From Limanda limanda (taxonomy: Eukaryota; Chordata; Actinopteri; Pleuronectiformes; Pleuronectidae): a DNA stretch of 64,000 nucleotides. The DNA lies in assembly GCF_963576545.1 (NCBI RefSeq), contig NC_083648.1, forward strand, positions 26,181,373 to 26,245,372, read 5' to 3'. The first letter of the stretch is position 1, and the number at the start of each line of letters is the position of its first letter. Positions 24,707-36,450 of this stretch are shown piece after piece. The position numbers and the translations under genes were made by a program. The notes under the pieces were generated by a model, which was given only the letters and a program-made list of their open reading frames with translations, searched no databases and had not been told where the DNA came from.

Positions 24707-27700
24707 TTATGCAAGACCAAAGGTCGGCGCTTGCAAAATTCCCTCCATCATATGTTTTTTAAACCATTCATAAGAAGAGTGCAGCGGCAGGCATAGTGTA
24801 ACAATACACGTGTTTGCTTCAGGGAAGATTCGGTTCTCTTCATGAATGAACTGTATTTGAGGAGGGTGTGGAAATCCCAGTGGAGGGACTACAGAGGCTC
24901 CAGACGAAAATTCCAAAACCCTCTCAAGGGTGACTGGACTGCATTCTCCTTCTGTAACACAAGAAAGTGGTGTGAAACGGTGATTAAGTGATGCCTTTCA
25001 CACCTTGATAGAATTGGAGAAAAGTTAATTTAAAATAAATCAAATGTTTTCACATACAATATTGTTACTGGTAGAATAATTAGTATACCTTCTATGTCAA
25101 TCAACCAGTCACGCCAGAAGCAGATTGTCATATTTTCTCGGTTTCTCCTGTTGCTGCCCTGCGCTGAGAAGTCTGGAACAAATAACTTGCACAGGTCCTT
25201 CGCCTGAAGGGGAATTTCCTCATTGACAAAGAAGTTGAAGAACACGGCCGGATTCTCCCTCATCTCTTTGAGTAATCCAAGGGTTTTTAACCCATCAGCA
25301 AACCTATGAAAACATGTGACAGTGTGAGTTGTCCTGGGCTAGTGAGTTTAATTTCTCGGACAGACAAGAGAGGTGAGGCAATTACTTACTGGTCCAGGGC
25401 AGTCGCCAATCTGCCGTTGACAAAGAAGTCAGCAGCTGACTGGACAAGGGAGTCCTTCTCTTCCAGGCTGGACACATGCCTCAAGGCACCTATAATACTG
25501 AGACTATCTGCTGCCTCTGTTATTGCATGGTTTGCCTCTCTGACTGTTGTTGCATCCTGTATCTAAAAAGAAAAGACAAATCGACAGAAAGACAAAAAGA
25601 AAGAAAAGACAGAATGAAAGATAGTGAGTGGCACATAAAGACAAGGATAATTAAAATGTGCTGGAGTCTACAATCCAAACTTGGCTTACAAGGACACCTA
25701 TCCTATATAAATTACATGTCAATAGTTGTACACTATGAAAGGAAGCATTTCATAAATAGAAAGTTAATAGAAAGCAACTGGAGGGCTGTGTCACAGTAGA
25801 CTGTACATTCAATGTATAACACCTTTCTCCTTCTTACTTTCATCAACTGCTCCCTAAAAGGATGGTCGCCAACTTCATTGACCGTGGCCGGGATCGTTTC
25901 TATTCCACAGATTTGCCGGAAAAGCCTTTCCGAGAAGAAATGCGGACCAACTCCTCCATGAATGATGCACACAGCTATCATTTTCCCCACCCAGGTGTAC
26001 AGTTTACTCTGTAAAGCTAAAATGAACACGTAAAAAAAACACAATAAATCAAGACAGGAGAAATAGGTTTCCGTGTATACATTTCTAGAATTATGCCAGT
26101 TGAATGAAGACAGCCCCAAGAATTTGGGCTTCCTTACCTTGCGTATCAAGACGCAACTGCCGGTCTTTCTCATGTCCATCGAAGATGTTTGATTGGTGGA
26201 CGGCCCTCATCAACAGCCTTAGGTACTCTCTGGTCGGGCCGCCTTCGTCAACTGCCCCTTCACCATTGTCATCTTCATCCACAAAGACAACATCCAGTCT
26301 TGCTTCAGGGTCGAAGGACTTCCGTTTAAACGCCCGCAGGCTACATGGTAAAACATTGTCCCTGCACACATTTATTTGGTTGCTTGTTGGAGAGAAGCAG
26401 TCATCTACTTTGCTGACCAGTTTTTTCAATATGGTCTGTAGATCAATCCTGCAACCAAAGAAGTTCATACATTTTATTCATATGCCAAATATGTACCATG
26501 TTTTCTAAGTTTTAACCACCTGCTTAAATGTTACAGGATATAAGCATCACACTGACTTTGGTTTAGTGCTAGTCCTTTTTATGGTATAGAAAATGTAATA
26601 TTTACATACACCAAAAACATCAATGTCAAGTTAATGAGAAACACATACTCATCCACAGGTCCTCTAAGGTGATGTGTTGATACAGGAGACTGATTTTGTG
26701 AAACCGTCTCCTCTTGTTCATCAAGATCAATGATTGGTTCCTGGACAGGTGAAGGAGGGAGTGATGGTTCTTCATCAGTCAGGATTTCTTGCGGTTGTGA
26801 GATCAGAGTGAGCGATGGCTGGATAGAGTTCTCAGATGGCAGAGGCTGGAGAGAGGGCTCAAACAGCAGTGAGTGGGTGGAGGTCACAGAGAGACTTGGC
26901 TGGGTTGAGGGCTCAGACTGGAGAGAGGGCACAGAGAGACTTTGCTGGATTGAGGGCTCAGACAGCGACGACTGACCAGGAGATGTATGGTTTAGGGCAT
27001 GAGCTCCATCATTTTGTTGACCTGAGAGAATTTCCTGAAGACAAACATACACAATAAATGAGCTTGCACAAAAAAAAACAATTTTTCATTTGAGACAGGA
27101 AATACAATGCAATAAACATTTACCTGTACATGGTGATTTGAAAACCAAAGTACGTAAAGAGTTGAGGATGGTTTTATACCATGATCAATTATTGACCCGG
27201 CGGAACTGCTCTCAATTGATCTTGATGATGTGGCTTCTTGTACCACAAAGGTTTCACTGGCACCATCATCTTGTCCCACAAAGTCAAACAAGGTCTAAAA
27301 ATATGTGAAACAGTGTTACACCAGTGACGTTTGACAACCCACTGTGACGACACTTGATATTTTCTCAAGCTGAACACACATCACCTGAATTGGCTCACAC
27401 AAGCTGAATTTCCTCATGTTGAGGTGTCCATCTGGATATTTAAATTTGATCAACACCCCATCAAAGGGTACCTCACATGCAGATAGACGCTGATGTCTTG
27501 CTTCAATAGCCTGAAATGTTATTGCTCTCATTAAAAAGAAAATTCAAATTAATCTTCGGCTAGTTCATTCAAACGAATATTACAAACAAACCTTTTGACG
27601 CCTTTCCTCACAGGCCTGATAGGCTAGTTTCTTCCTCTCCTATTAAAAGACCACATTAAAATTATTTATGCATTCTGTAATATAATGTAAAACATACAAA

Positions 27701-30392
27701 ATAACAACTTGGAAATTTTACCTTCTCCTGATCCACCAACAAATTGTCATTATATTCCTGGTCTTGCTGGGCACGTATTGCTTGCCATTCTTGAAGAGCC
27801 TAAAGTAAAACATCAAAAATGGCATTTCTCACCAATCACCATCAAATAGGCCTACACATACTTAAAATAATAGATTCTATAATGTCAAAATTTGTTACCC
27901 GATTTGCAACCACACTTTGAGCTTGGGTACTCTCAGCCAAAGGGGCGGTCTCATCTTGTACTGGAGCAATTGAGAGTGGTGGGAATGAAACCATGGATAT
28001 GGCAGAGGATGTGGATGCCACCTGGCAGTACACAGAAAATCAAAACGTACAAAAACTGTTTGCCTGGGGAATGTAACTGCTCAGACATCACAGTATAATA
28101 AATACATATTAGAAAAAGACAAAAAACACCGTTTATATCTGCCACTCATCAAGTGCATACTGATCTTAGATGTGCAATCATTTCAATATGGACCTGATCT
28201 GAAACCACATTTTCCTTAGCCACCTGTGAGGTCTCATCTGCTGCTGGAGCTGCAGAGAGTGGTGGGAATGAATTCTGGGACATGGCTGAGGGTGGTGAGG
28301 TTTCCTGAGGTCAGAGAGGGTAACTTCAGTTACAGGCAGACATTACAGTTAACACATTTGATTGTAGTACATTATTATTATTATAACTGTCAAGGTAAAA
28401 AAACATAAACAGCCTATTTCTAAGAACCTCAAAATAGGTTACAAAGGTGAAACTAACTTCAGCACTGTAGTATGATATAAATCCCTGTGTATATAATTCC
28501 ATACCTGCAAGACAGTGGCTCGTGGCACGATGTAAAGTCTGCTTTTGCCAACAGCTGTTTTTAGTTCCCTCACAGAACTAACATTCAATATCTGGATTTT
28601 GCGTCCTTTGCCTGTTCTTGCCAATTCAAACCCAACCAAATTTAAGCTTATGTGAGGGTAGCTGTGACAAACATAGCTGTTTAATTCCGCTAGACTCCAG
28701 TTCAACCCAATCTTCGAGTTTGTGCGGCTGTCTGCTGAATCTTGCACAGGTTTTCCTAAAAATGGAAATGTAAACATCAGTATAATCTGCTTCTAGTGGC
28801 AAAGTAACTCAGCCATTAGTTGCTAATACTATATTCCCGATATTTCAGGAATCCTCGCAAACTGTCCTTAGAGATCTTGCCCAGACTCCTACAATGTTCG
28901 CGAAGACAGTTTCAAAGACGATAAATTCCACAAATCAAGGCTTCCAAACTGTTGTCATATTTTCAGAGATAATCAGTGTTGCCAACCACTAAAGTAGACC
29001 TGTATGACTGCCACAGCTAACCTATGATAAGTTGTGCTTCTACAAAGTTTAAAGCTAAACAAAATTTGTATATGACTGAGATGAGGGAGCCTGGTTTCAC
29101 TCCCAAGGGCATCACACAGTTGAGCCTCTGAGCATAATATGTGAAAGAACATTAACATATGATATATGGTGTAGCTGAGCCTCCGAATGCACCACCTAGA
29201 ACCCACACTAACCATAACCACCATTGACTAACTTTAGATAGCTGATGCAAAATGATTCATTGGGAGATATTCCTCAACACTTTCAAAATGATGCCTTGGC
29301 ATGAGAAAGTGTTGGAAGGGCATAGGTGTATTTATTAAAATGGCTACATGGAAACTTTTATGAAAATGCATAAAAGAGTAAACAGCTCTACAATATTTCT
29401 CTAAAACAAATGCTAAATGTATTTTAACATAATTAAATGTCTCCCAATACACAGTTTTACAAATGGGACTAGACAGGCTCAAGTTAGAATTAAAAAAGCT
29501 TGTTCCATAGTTTTCTTGGCAAGAAGGTTGGATAATAAGGTGTAAAAGTAAATAACACTCAATTCTTATGTGCTTCAATCTCACATTACCTAATCCAAGT
29601 TTAGCAAGTTCATCAAGTGTTTTTGTTGGGGGCAGAAAATCACTATCTGGCCCTGGAAGGAGGAAAAGCTTTGCTTGCCAAATAAGGTTTTCCCTGCAGC
29701 CACCAGATCCTCCTGTAAACACAAATACATAACTGTCAGTCACTCTTTGCTAAAATCTATATGAATAATATGGACAATAAGATACTAAATAAAACAAATA
29801 AAAAGTTCACATGAATGTACTGAGGGGTGTATGGCATGCAGGCAGAGAGGGACTGACCCTGTGATTCAGTGGGTGGTAAGGTGCTCTATTATAAAGTGCG
29901 TCATGGTTAGGCCATGTTTATACATAGCAGCAGGGTATTCTGAAAAACGGCGATATTGAAAAAAATTCTGGTCACACCAATGATAAAAACAACCAGGGAA
30001 TTAGGGATGGGAATTTCGGCTCTTTTTAGTGAGCCGGATCTCTTGGAACGGCTCACCATATTACCGCTTACTGTAGTGTATACCTTTTATAATGGTGCCA
30101 TGCCGTAATTCCGATTACGATAACGAAGCACGATAGTCAACCCGGAAAAACAAGATAGGTTAACATATTTAACAGCTAACGTTACCCCGAACTTCTGCTA
30201 GCACATTCTGCTAGCTAGCAAATGGCCAAACTTACCCCGAACTCGTGGAACTTCCCGGCGAAATAGTCTTCTCGTTGAAGAAAGTAATCGGGAATCCTCA
30301 TTGCTCGTTGCCAGCTCCTGCCTGGCACGGGCTGCAGCGTTAAAAAGACGGTTAAAACCCCCGACCCCCTCGACTGCCGGCTGCTGTGACAT
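24707..30392 (-). CDS. transposon-encoded UBX-HECT ubiquitin ligase-like protein (15 exons, uninterrupted, 888 aa)
   Basis: Minus-strand exons: 30392-30236, 29712-29590, 28755-28505, 28304-28224, 28021-27899, 27799-27722, 27639-27592, 27510-27385, 27294-27124, 27034-26649, 26448-26138, 26016-25838, 25562-25390, 25303-25089, 24951-24707. All introns are GT-AG and all phases match; the total is 2667 bp. Residues 246-300 form a charged coiled coil with EYNDNLLVDQEKERKK, like FAF1/FAF2. Residues about 304-380 are UBX-like (LIKFKYPDGHLNMRKF, TLFDFVGQDD, PSSTLYVLW), but the p97-binding FPR loop is not obvious. Residues 387-515 are a Ser/Pro/Gln-rich linker. From about 540 to 888 is a HECT domain: EGGPTREYLRLL, IIHGGVGPHFFSE, and ANTCIVTLCLP with catalytic Cys856 (codon 24808-24806), ending FGLA. 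Family members transfer ubiquitin through this cysteine. Fish copies are often annotated G2E3-like. Substrate and role in transposition are unknown. Confidence 0.85.
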
Positions 30393-30499
30393 GGTACTAA
30401 ACTGATCCGTGGACCGATGTAATCAGTGAACACAGGTGTATTGTGTGAATGATGATGAACGACAACGACCTGCTCCGCTCCCGTCTAAAGTGGGAGGCG

Positions 30500-31192
30500 G
30501 TCCTATAATTTGTCATTACAGATATCTGAAACGTAATTTCGCCTAGTCAAAACTCTAATTTAAGATATCTGTAATTCAATTTTGACTAGGCGGAATGAAA
30601 GTTACAGATCTCTACAACTTTAGATATCTCTTATCAAAATTAATTTCAAGATATCTATAACCTGATAATAGATATCTACAATTAAATTATGACTATCCCT
30701 AACTCCAGTTTGAGATATCTACAACGTCGTTTTGACTAGTCTTAACTCCAGTTAGAGATATCTACAATGTAATTTCGCCTAGTCAAAACTTAATTTAAGA
30801 TATCTGAAAAGGGACATGTAGATATCTTGAATTGAGGTGAATTAAAGATATCTTGAACTGGAATTATGACTAGTCAGAATCAAATTGTAGATATCTCCAA
30901 CTGGAATTACAGATATCTACAATTCAGTTGCAGATATCCGTAATTCACATAGTGGATATCCGCAATTGAATTGTAGATATCTGTAATGAGAAACCCCATA
31001 GACATGAATGGCAAAAATGACGTCATTTCTCCTAGGAGGAATGTCTTTTTGGATATCTGAAATGACAGTTGTGGATAGGAGGAATGTAGTTGCGGATATC
31101 CAAAATGTTCTCTTTGACTAGGCGAAACTGAATTGCAGATATCTGCAACACATATCCAGTCTAGCGAATTTATGTCAAATCGGCTTGCCATA
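30500..31192. repeat. right subterminal palindrome array
   Basis: About eighteen agatatct-type motifs (30520 to 31145), mostly followed by -gtaat, -acaat or -gaaa, are interspersed with gactagtc/cgcctagtc motifs. This mirrors the left array in reverse orientation but is longer. The start codon of the HECT gene (30392) lies just inside it. Confidence 0.85.
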
Positions 31193-31198
31193 GACAAC
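31193..31198. repeat. right 6-bp target-site duplication GACAAC
   Basis: Exact copy of 20357-20362, directly following the right inverted end. Confidence 0.88.
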
Positions 31199-32119
31199 TG
31201 ACAACAACTATGCGTCGCTTGACATACCTCACATACTACGTTGCTCTGATTGGTTGTAGGTCTATCCAATTGAGCGAAGAGGCACTTGGTTTCCTGGTTC
31301 GGTTGAAACACGCCCCATAATCAAAGCCCAATGGAGCGGTCTCAGACTCATATTCTGACTAGAATAATGAGTCTGACAACGTCAGGCTACGTGCGCACGG
31401 TTATATAAATCGGAATTATCTTTTGTGTACACCATTTCCGGCTTTTGTATGTACATATACTTTTAGTAGGAATCCTACGCACTCTTTAATAAATGAGACC
31501 CCTTGTAATGATCTGTCACTTTAGTTTATATGTTCAAGCTTAATTGTAAAAGTGTCTGTTTTAGTAAATCTCTGTTGTGTGTGTTCCAGTTGTTTTCATG
31601 TTTGCACACTCTGTTTCTGTTTCCGGCTCAAACAAGAGTTTGTCATTTTAATCCTTAGGTGCAGCACACAAGTCTAAACTGAATGAATGACAAATCAGTG
31701 TGAAGATCACTGACCAACGTCATTCACTTGTTGCAGTCAGATTTTTGAAAACCTTATTTACCACTTAAAATAACAGTGACAGTCTATAATACTTTTTAAA
31801 GCACTCTCTAATTAAAAAGAGATTTCATATTTGATTGATTTTAATAACTAATATTAACTGATGAAAAAGAAGACGTGCATGTTTTTCCTTAAAATTGTTG
31901 TCTGCTCTTGTGAGAGTGAATACCAAAGAAGACCATTGTCTATGTGTGAACTGTTGAGTGTTTAACAATTGCGTGAGTGTGAGGGTAATAAAATAAATAG
32001 TTAAGTAAGTCAGAGACGTTCTACTATATTCAACTTTAGTTAAACATTTTTTGTTAAATTATGAGAATTGAGCACTCACTTCAGGACCCTGCCCCTGAAA
32101 ATGTCTGTGCAAGTCCCTG

Positions 32120-33620
32120 CACAAGGCTGCCTGTGGACACACACTCCAGACTAAATGTCTACACATTGATGGACAGCAAAGTCTCAATGTGGTCAAGTTT
32201 TATTTGTCATATCCTGTAAAATAGTGTCAACAACACAATGAAAGGTGTTGGACAAGAATAAACCAGTCAACTCATCAGTGCAATAATTAAATAAAAATAA
32301 TAAGAGCAAGGTAAAAAGAACTTCCTATAAAAAAGAGCTTCCTATAAAAAAAGTCTATATAAAAAATGCAATACTATACAAAACTAAGAATATATACATT
32401 CAAAGGTGTGACTCAACAGACTGTGTGCACAGACAGATATTTCTCTACATCAGCCTATGGGTCATAATTGACCCCAATGGCCTGAGTGTGGACACAATAC
32501 AACTTTAGGGAGTCTTTCATTTAGTTCACATATAACTGTTTATTCAAAAATGGTATGACTGCTATGGAGGACCTGAGAAATGATTATGAGTCAAAGCCAA
32601 TAAGTACTACAGTTACATAGGCAGAGTACTTACAGCAGGGAGATTCTATTGCAGACTCCAGTATTAACCATCACATGAGCACACTGTGATCACCAGCTGC
32701 ACAGCAACTTACACTGCCAAGAAAAAAAATAAATCCTACACTGTTCGAGTGTCATCATTTCAGGCCGACCACACTGCATGCGAGGTGTGTGTTTCAGTCA
32801 ATCAGCAACATTATATAATGGACTTTGGATCAACATATAAGACAATGTCGTTGTATAGCAATCTAGTCCAACTAAAACTCAGCAGAAATGCATTTGGCCA
32901 GACAGCATTGGTAAATTTGGGCGGTCAAAGCAGCAGTCAGGCTCTTAATCGTTCTCAATATGTGGCTCATACAGGCGACATTCTTTCACTCACAGTCTTG
33001 CACCAATATATCTGACCAATCGTCTTTCTGCACGTTATCCTCAAGCACTAGATGGCATACTTTAAATATCATTGAAGTTTAGCTTGCCATCACCAACATA
33101 ACTTCCATTATGTCCAGGGAGACTTGTTCGATGGTTTCCATCAACCCACTCGCTTTGCTTCACCACCAAGGTCTACACTCAGATGGGTCCTGTCCTATCA
33201 TCCTTCTCCTATCTTAATGTGAGACTGGGATCAATGAAGATACTAGACACATTCTTCACATACATTTTCTGTTGCCGTTTGTTTTTTTCTTTCATTTGAT
33301 CACTCCTATTATAAATCAACACTGAACATTTTAGTGCAGTGAAGACAAATTGTGACTACTTGAAAAAGACATGCTCCTCATAGGGCTTTTATTATCATGT
33401 GGCAACAGTGTATAAATGTGTGTATAAACGCTGCTGCTACAGGACATGTGCCTCAGATAATATTCAGAATGTGAGAAAAAAATGTGATATCAGTGACTCT
33501 AAAGCTTTACTCAGGATGGAGCCCAACTCAAAAACATCCAGCAGGCAGCAGCTCTATGGAAGGAAGAAAGCTGAGAGAGCTAATGTGTTCATCACCTTCA
33601 GACTTGTCTCTTGTAATTTC
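32120..33620. other. intergenic stretch, no supported gene
   Basis: AT-rich sequence. An open frame at 32686-33015 has no recognisable motif or splice context. Confidence 0.45.
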
Positions 33621-33629
33621 CTATTATCA

Positions 33630-34065
33630 GGCTCCACCAGTAAGTTGTTAAAGACAGCTTGTCCAAAATGCTGCAGCATGTGTCCTGACAAGAATCCAAA
33701 AAATAAATCATGTCGACTGTATAGGCTTCACGACACTGGCTTCCTGTTAAATTTAGAATATAATTAAATGTCTCCTCATAAAGCTCTTAATAATATAGCC
33801 CCATCATACCTTAAAAACCTCAAAGCCATGACTTTGGGTGTCTAGCTCCTTTCCTGTGGAATCATCTACCAGTTTCAGTTCGTCTCTACGTTTAAGAGAA
33901 GGCTTAAAACCTTTCTTTTTGATAGAGCTTATAGTTAAAGACTGGCTCATGACTGCTTTAGACCAACTCATATGTCGCTGAAGGCTGAGATTGTTAGGGA
34001 CACATGACACATTGAGCTTCTCTTTCTTCCTCTCCCTATTTGATGTGAGGTGTAACACTGATACA
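33630..34065 (+). mobile_element. L2/Rex-like LINE 3' fragment, degraded
   Basis: Frames on the + strand read through the end of a fish LINE reverse-transcriptase protein: NAAACVLTRIQK-like text near 33670, then cttaataatatagccccatc (LNNIAPSYL type), then aagagaaggcttaaaacctt (RRLKTFLFD type). Multiple stops and frameshifts. Confidence 0.6.
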
Positions 34066-34304
34066 CCTCACTTTTTAAAGTTAGCCACTGTCTTTTCTCA
34101 TATTTTATTTAGTTGATTTTCACTGTTACACGTGACATCTATTGCACTTCTTTTGGTCCTGGGACAGTAATCCCTCACATGTTTTACTGCTGTATCTTTT
34201 GGTAATTTTTCCCCGCTTGCTGAGCATTGAGGGCCACACAATGTTAAGGCCTATGAGGTAAATTGTGATTTGTGACTATTGGCCATGGAAGTTATGAATT
34301 TATG

Positions 34305-36369
34305 TTAATCACCAACAACAAGTTTTTCCCTTAAGTGGACCGTCATGTGTTGTGTTAGATTTCCTTTCTGTGAAAATATTTCACCACAAACAGTACAGCT
34401 ACATGGTTTCTCCCGTGAGTGGATTGTCAGGTGCTGTTTCAGATTCCCCTTCTGAGAAATCTTTTCCCACAGATAGAACAAGTAAAGGGTTTTCTCCGTA
34501 TGACACCTCATATGTGTCTGCAGATGGTGCTTCTGTCCAAATCTTTTCTCACATTTTGAGCAGCTAAACAATTTATAGTCGATATTGTGTCCCACATCAT
34601 AGACTGGAACGTTAGTTTTCACAGTATTCAAATCTATTTGAGGTTTCCTAATCTCCTTCCAGTCATCATCACTGTCATCAGTCTGAGATTCAGAAGAGTG
34701 TATAGTCTTATCCCCAAATCCAGAGAGGCATATTAAACCAGACTCTAAGATCCTGTCAGCTTCTGGTCCTTGACCGCCCTCTACATCAGGTTTTGTTTTC
34801 ACATGATGGGCTGAGTTGCTAAATGTCGGCTCAGTCTCTTGTTTATCCTCAGTTTGTCTTTGCCAAAACGTAGAGGACTGAGATTCCTCTTCATCTTGAT
34901 TGCTCAAATTGACATGCGTGAAAGGGAACTTAATGATATTCTCCTGCAGTCCTTGCTGTTGACTCCTGACCTGCAGACTGGTCCAGAGATCCTGTTTTTC
35001 CTCTTTAACGTGTGCCCACTTTGGGTCTTGCTTGTCCAGGCTGGAGATCCACTCTTGCTGCTCAGACAGAACCTCTTCTTTAATCACCACCAAATGTTGC
35101 TGCACACCTGCACAAAACATTGAAAGACACAACAACAAAGTTACATTTAAGCTTTAAAACTTAATCCATGTAAATGTTCACCAAAGAAAAAAATAATTGC
35201 AGAGCTTCTTTTCAGTATTTAAAAAACGCACTACTACTGTCAGTCCGTCCTCCGACACTGCTAAAAATGGACAGTTGTTGGCTAGTACACAAATCAATAT
35301 ATTGATTGGATACCACATGTTTCACCCAAACAAAAGTACTTTGCCCAAGGACACTTCAGCATGCAGAATGGGGAAGACTGGGATCGAACCACAGTTCCCT
35401 CATCAAGTTCCCTTTCACGCATGTCAATTTGAGCAATGAAGATGAACCACAACAACTGTCCATTTTTGGCCAATCGGCTCGTTGCTCCTTCACTGCGAGC
35501 TAAACACTCATCAAAATCACGACTGTTTGCTGTCCTGGCTCCTAAATAGTGGAATGAGCTCCCCATCATCATCCGGACATCAGACAGTTTACACATCTTC
35601 CGCCGCAAACTAAAAACATACCTCTTCCGACTATACCTTGAATTAAAAAAAATTTAAAAATACTAACAATTTTTGAAACTAACAATTTAGTAGCACTTAA
35701 ATGGCACTTACTTATAGCACTTTGGAGTTTTGCTTTATTTTTGAAGAAATTGTACTTTCTTCTTTCTTGATTCTTGTTGTTCTTGGTTTGTACCCTCAGG
35801 GTTGAATGCACTTATTGTAGGTCGCTTTGGGTAAAAGCGTCAGCTAAATGAAATGTAATGTAAAAGTTATTTCTGGTAGTGTAATGTTAGCCAGATAATA
35901 ACACAAGTGTTGCTAAATACAGAACTGGCAATCTCATAAATAATTTGAAGAACTATCACAGAAAATAGCATGAGGAGATCATTAAGGAGAAGAGAAAAAA
36001 GGACAAACTGAAGCAGTAAACTTTGGAAACTGCAGTCAAACAGTGCAGTAAATCTAGCACAGCCTATAAACAGAACAAAGAAAAACAGGAAGAAGAAGGT
36101 TTCTAGTCAGTTTAATGTATGAATATCTCTGCCTTGAGACAGTGACACCATGTTACTGGCTACAGCACTGGCAGACAGAGGGACAGATTTAGTGAATTAC
36201 TGGTGAGGTTGCTTTACAGTCCTGCTGCTTCAAACATAATCACACATTACCCGCTGGTTTTTATTAAACTTAATCAGGGAGCATGTCTGAACCCAGGGGA
36301 CACGTTTAGCATATGCCATGTGAGCAACAGTGTGTGGGTGAACGTTTCCTTGGCTCATCACCTACCCTA

Positions 36370-36450
<81 letters not shown>

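Larger units (their letters stand above)
20363..31192. mobile_element. 10.8-kb IS3EU-like DNA transposon carrying a DDE transposase gene and a UBX-HECT gene
   Basis: The left end reads TATGGCAAGCCGAATTGTCA and the right end, complemented, TATGGCAAGCCGATTTGACA. These inverted ends match over about 22 bp with two or three mismatches, and are flanked by the perfect 6-bp duplication GACAAC. Just inside both ends are dense arrays of GATATC palindromes. A transposase gene runs rightward from 20799 and a UBX-HECT gene leftward from 30392, converging near 24 kb. The rve/DDE-type transposase, HTH domain and 6-bp duplication best fit the IS3EU group as I recall it. Polintons also make 6-bp duplications, but no polymerase, protease or capsid gene is present. 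Boundaries are firm; family name is inference. Confidence 0.85.
19469..31398. mobile_element. unclassified TAGCCTG-ended transposon with 8-9 bp target duplication, itself interrupted
   Basis: The element runs 19478-31389. Its left end is TAGCCTGGGTGCCAGAC and its right end is the complement of TAGCCTGACGTTGTCAGAC. The 9-mer CGTGCGCAC flanks both sides (19469-19477 and 31390-31398). The arms are diverged long inverted repeats sharing CGCTCC(A/G)TTGGG and CCAATCAGA. Own sequence is about 1.1 kb. The left arm contains a RecQ-like helicase relic and a histone H3 relic. The target duplication length would fit a hAT (8) or Mutator-like (9) element; I cannot name the family. Confidence 0.6.
18734..31502. 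mobile_element. Harbinger-like MITE, split by later insertions
   Basis: The left end reads GGGGTCTCATTTAT, and the right end is its complement, ATAAATGAGACCCC. Subterminal parts have the TGCGTA/GTACGCAC-rich look of fish Harbinger-type MITEs (gtacgcacaaaac on the left, cctacgcactctttaataaa on the right). Own sequence is 18734-19477 plus 31399-31502, about 850 bp; the remainder is inserted DNA. No 3-bp target duplication is evident (tct versus ttg), so the Harbinger label is by resemblance. Confidence 0.6.
18600..32119. mobile_element. outermost layer of nested transposons: old hAT-containing repeat split in two
   Basis: Bases 32119 back to about 31630 (reverse strand) match 5994-6460, starting cagggacttgcacagacatt. 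Bases 18732 back to about 18685 match 6805-6860 (ctgtcctggtgctgaagcag). In the 6-kb copy these two parts lie 350 bp apart; here they are separated by the 12.8-kb insertion at 18734-31502. This shows the inserted block arrived inside a pre-existing repeat. Confidence 0.6.

Noticed and set aside
30500..31150. CRISPR-like array
   Set aside because: The repeated GATATC motifs are short palindromes with irregular spacing in a eukaryotic transposon end; there is no constant repeat/unique spacer pattern.
20363..31192. Polinton/Maverick or endogenous virus, because of the rve-type integrase and 6-bp duplication
   Set aside because: No DNA polymerase, packaging ATPase, protease or capsid gene is present, the terminal repeats are only about 22 bp, and the second gene is a HECT ligase.
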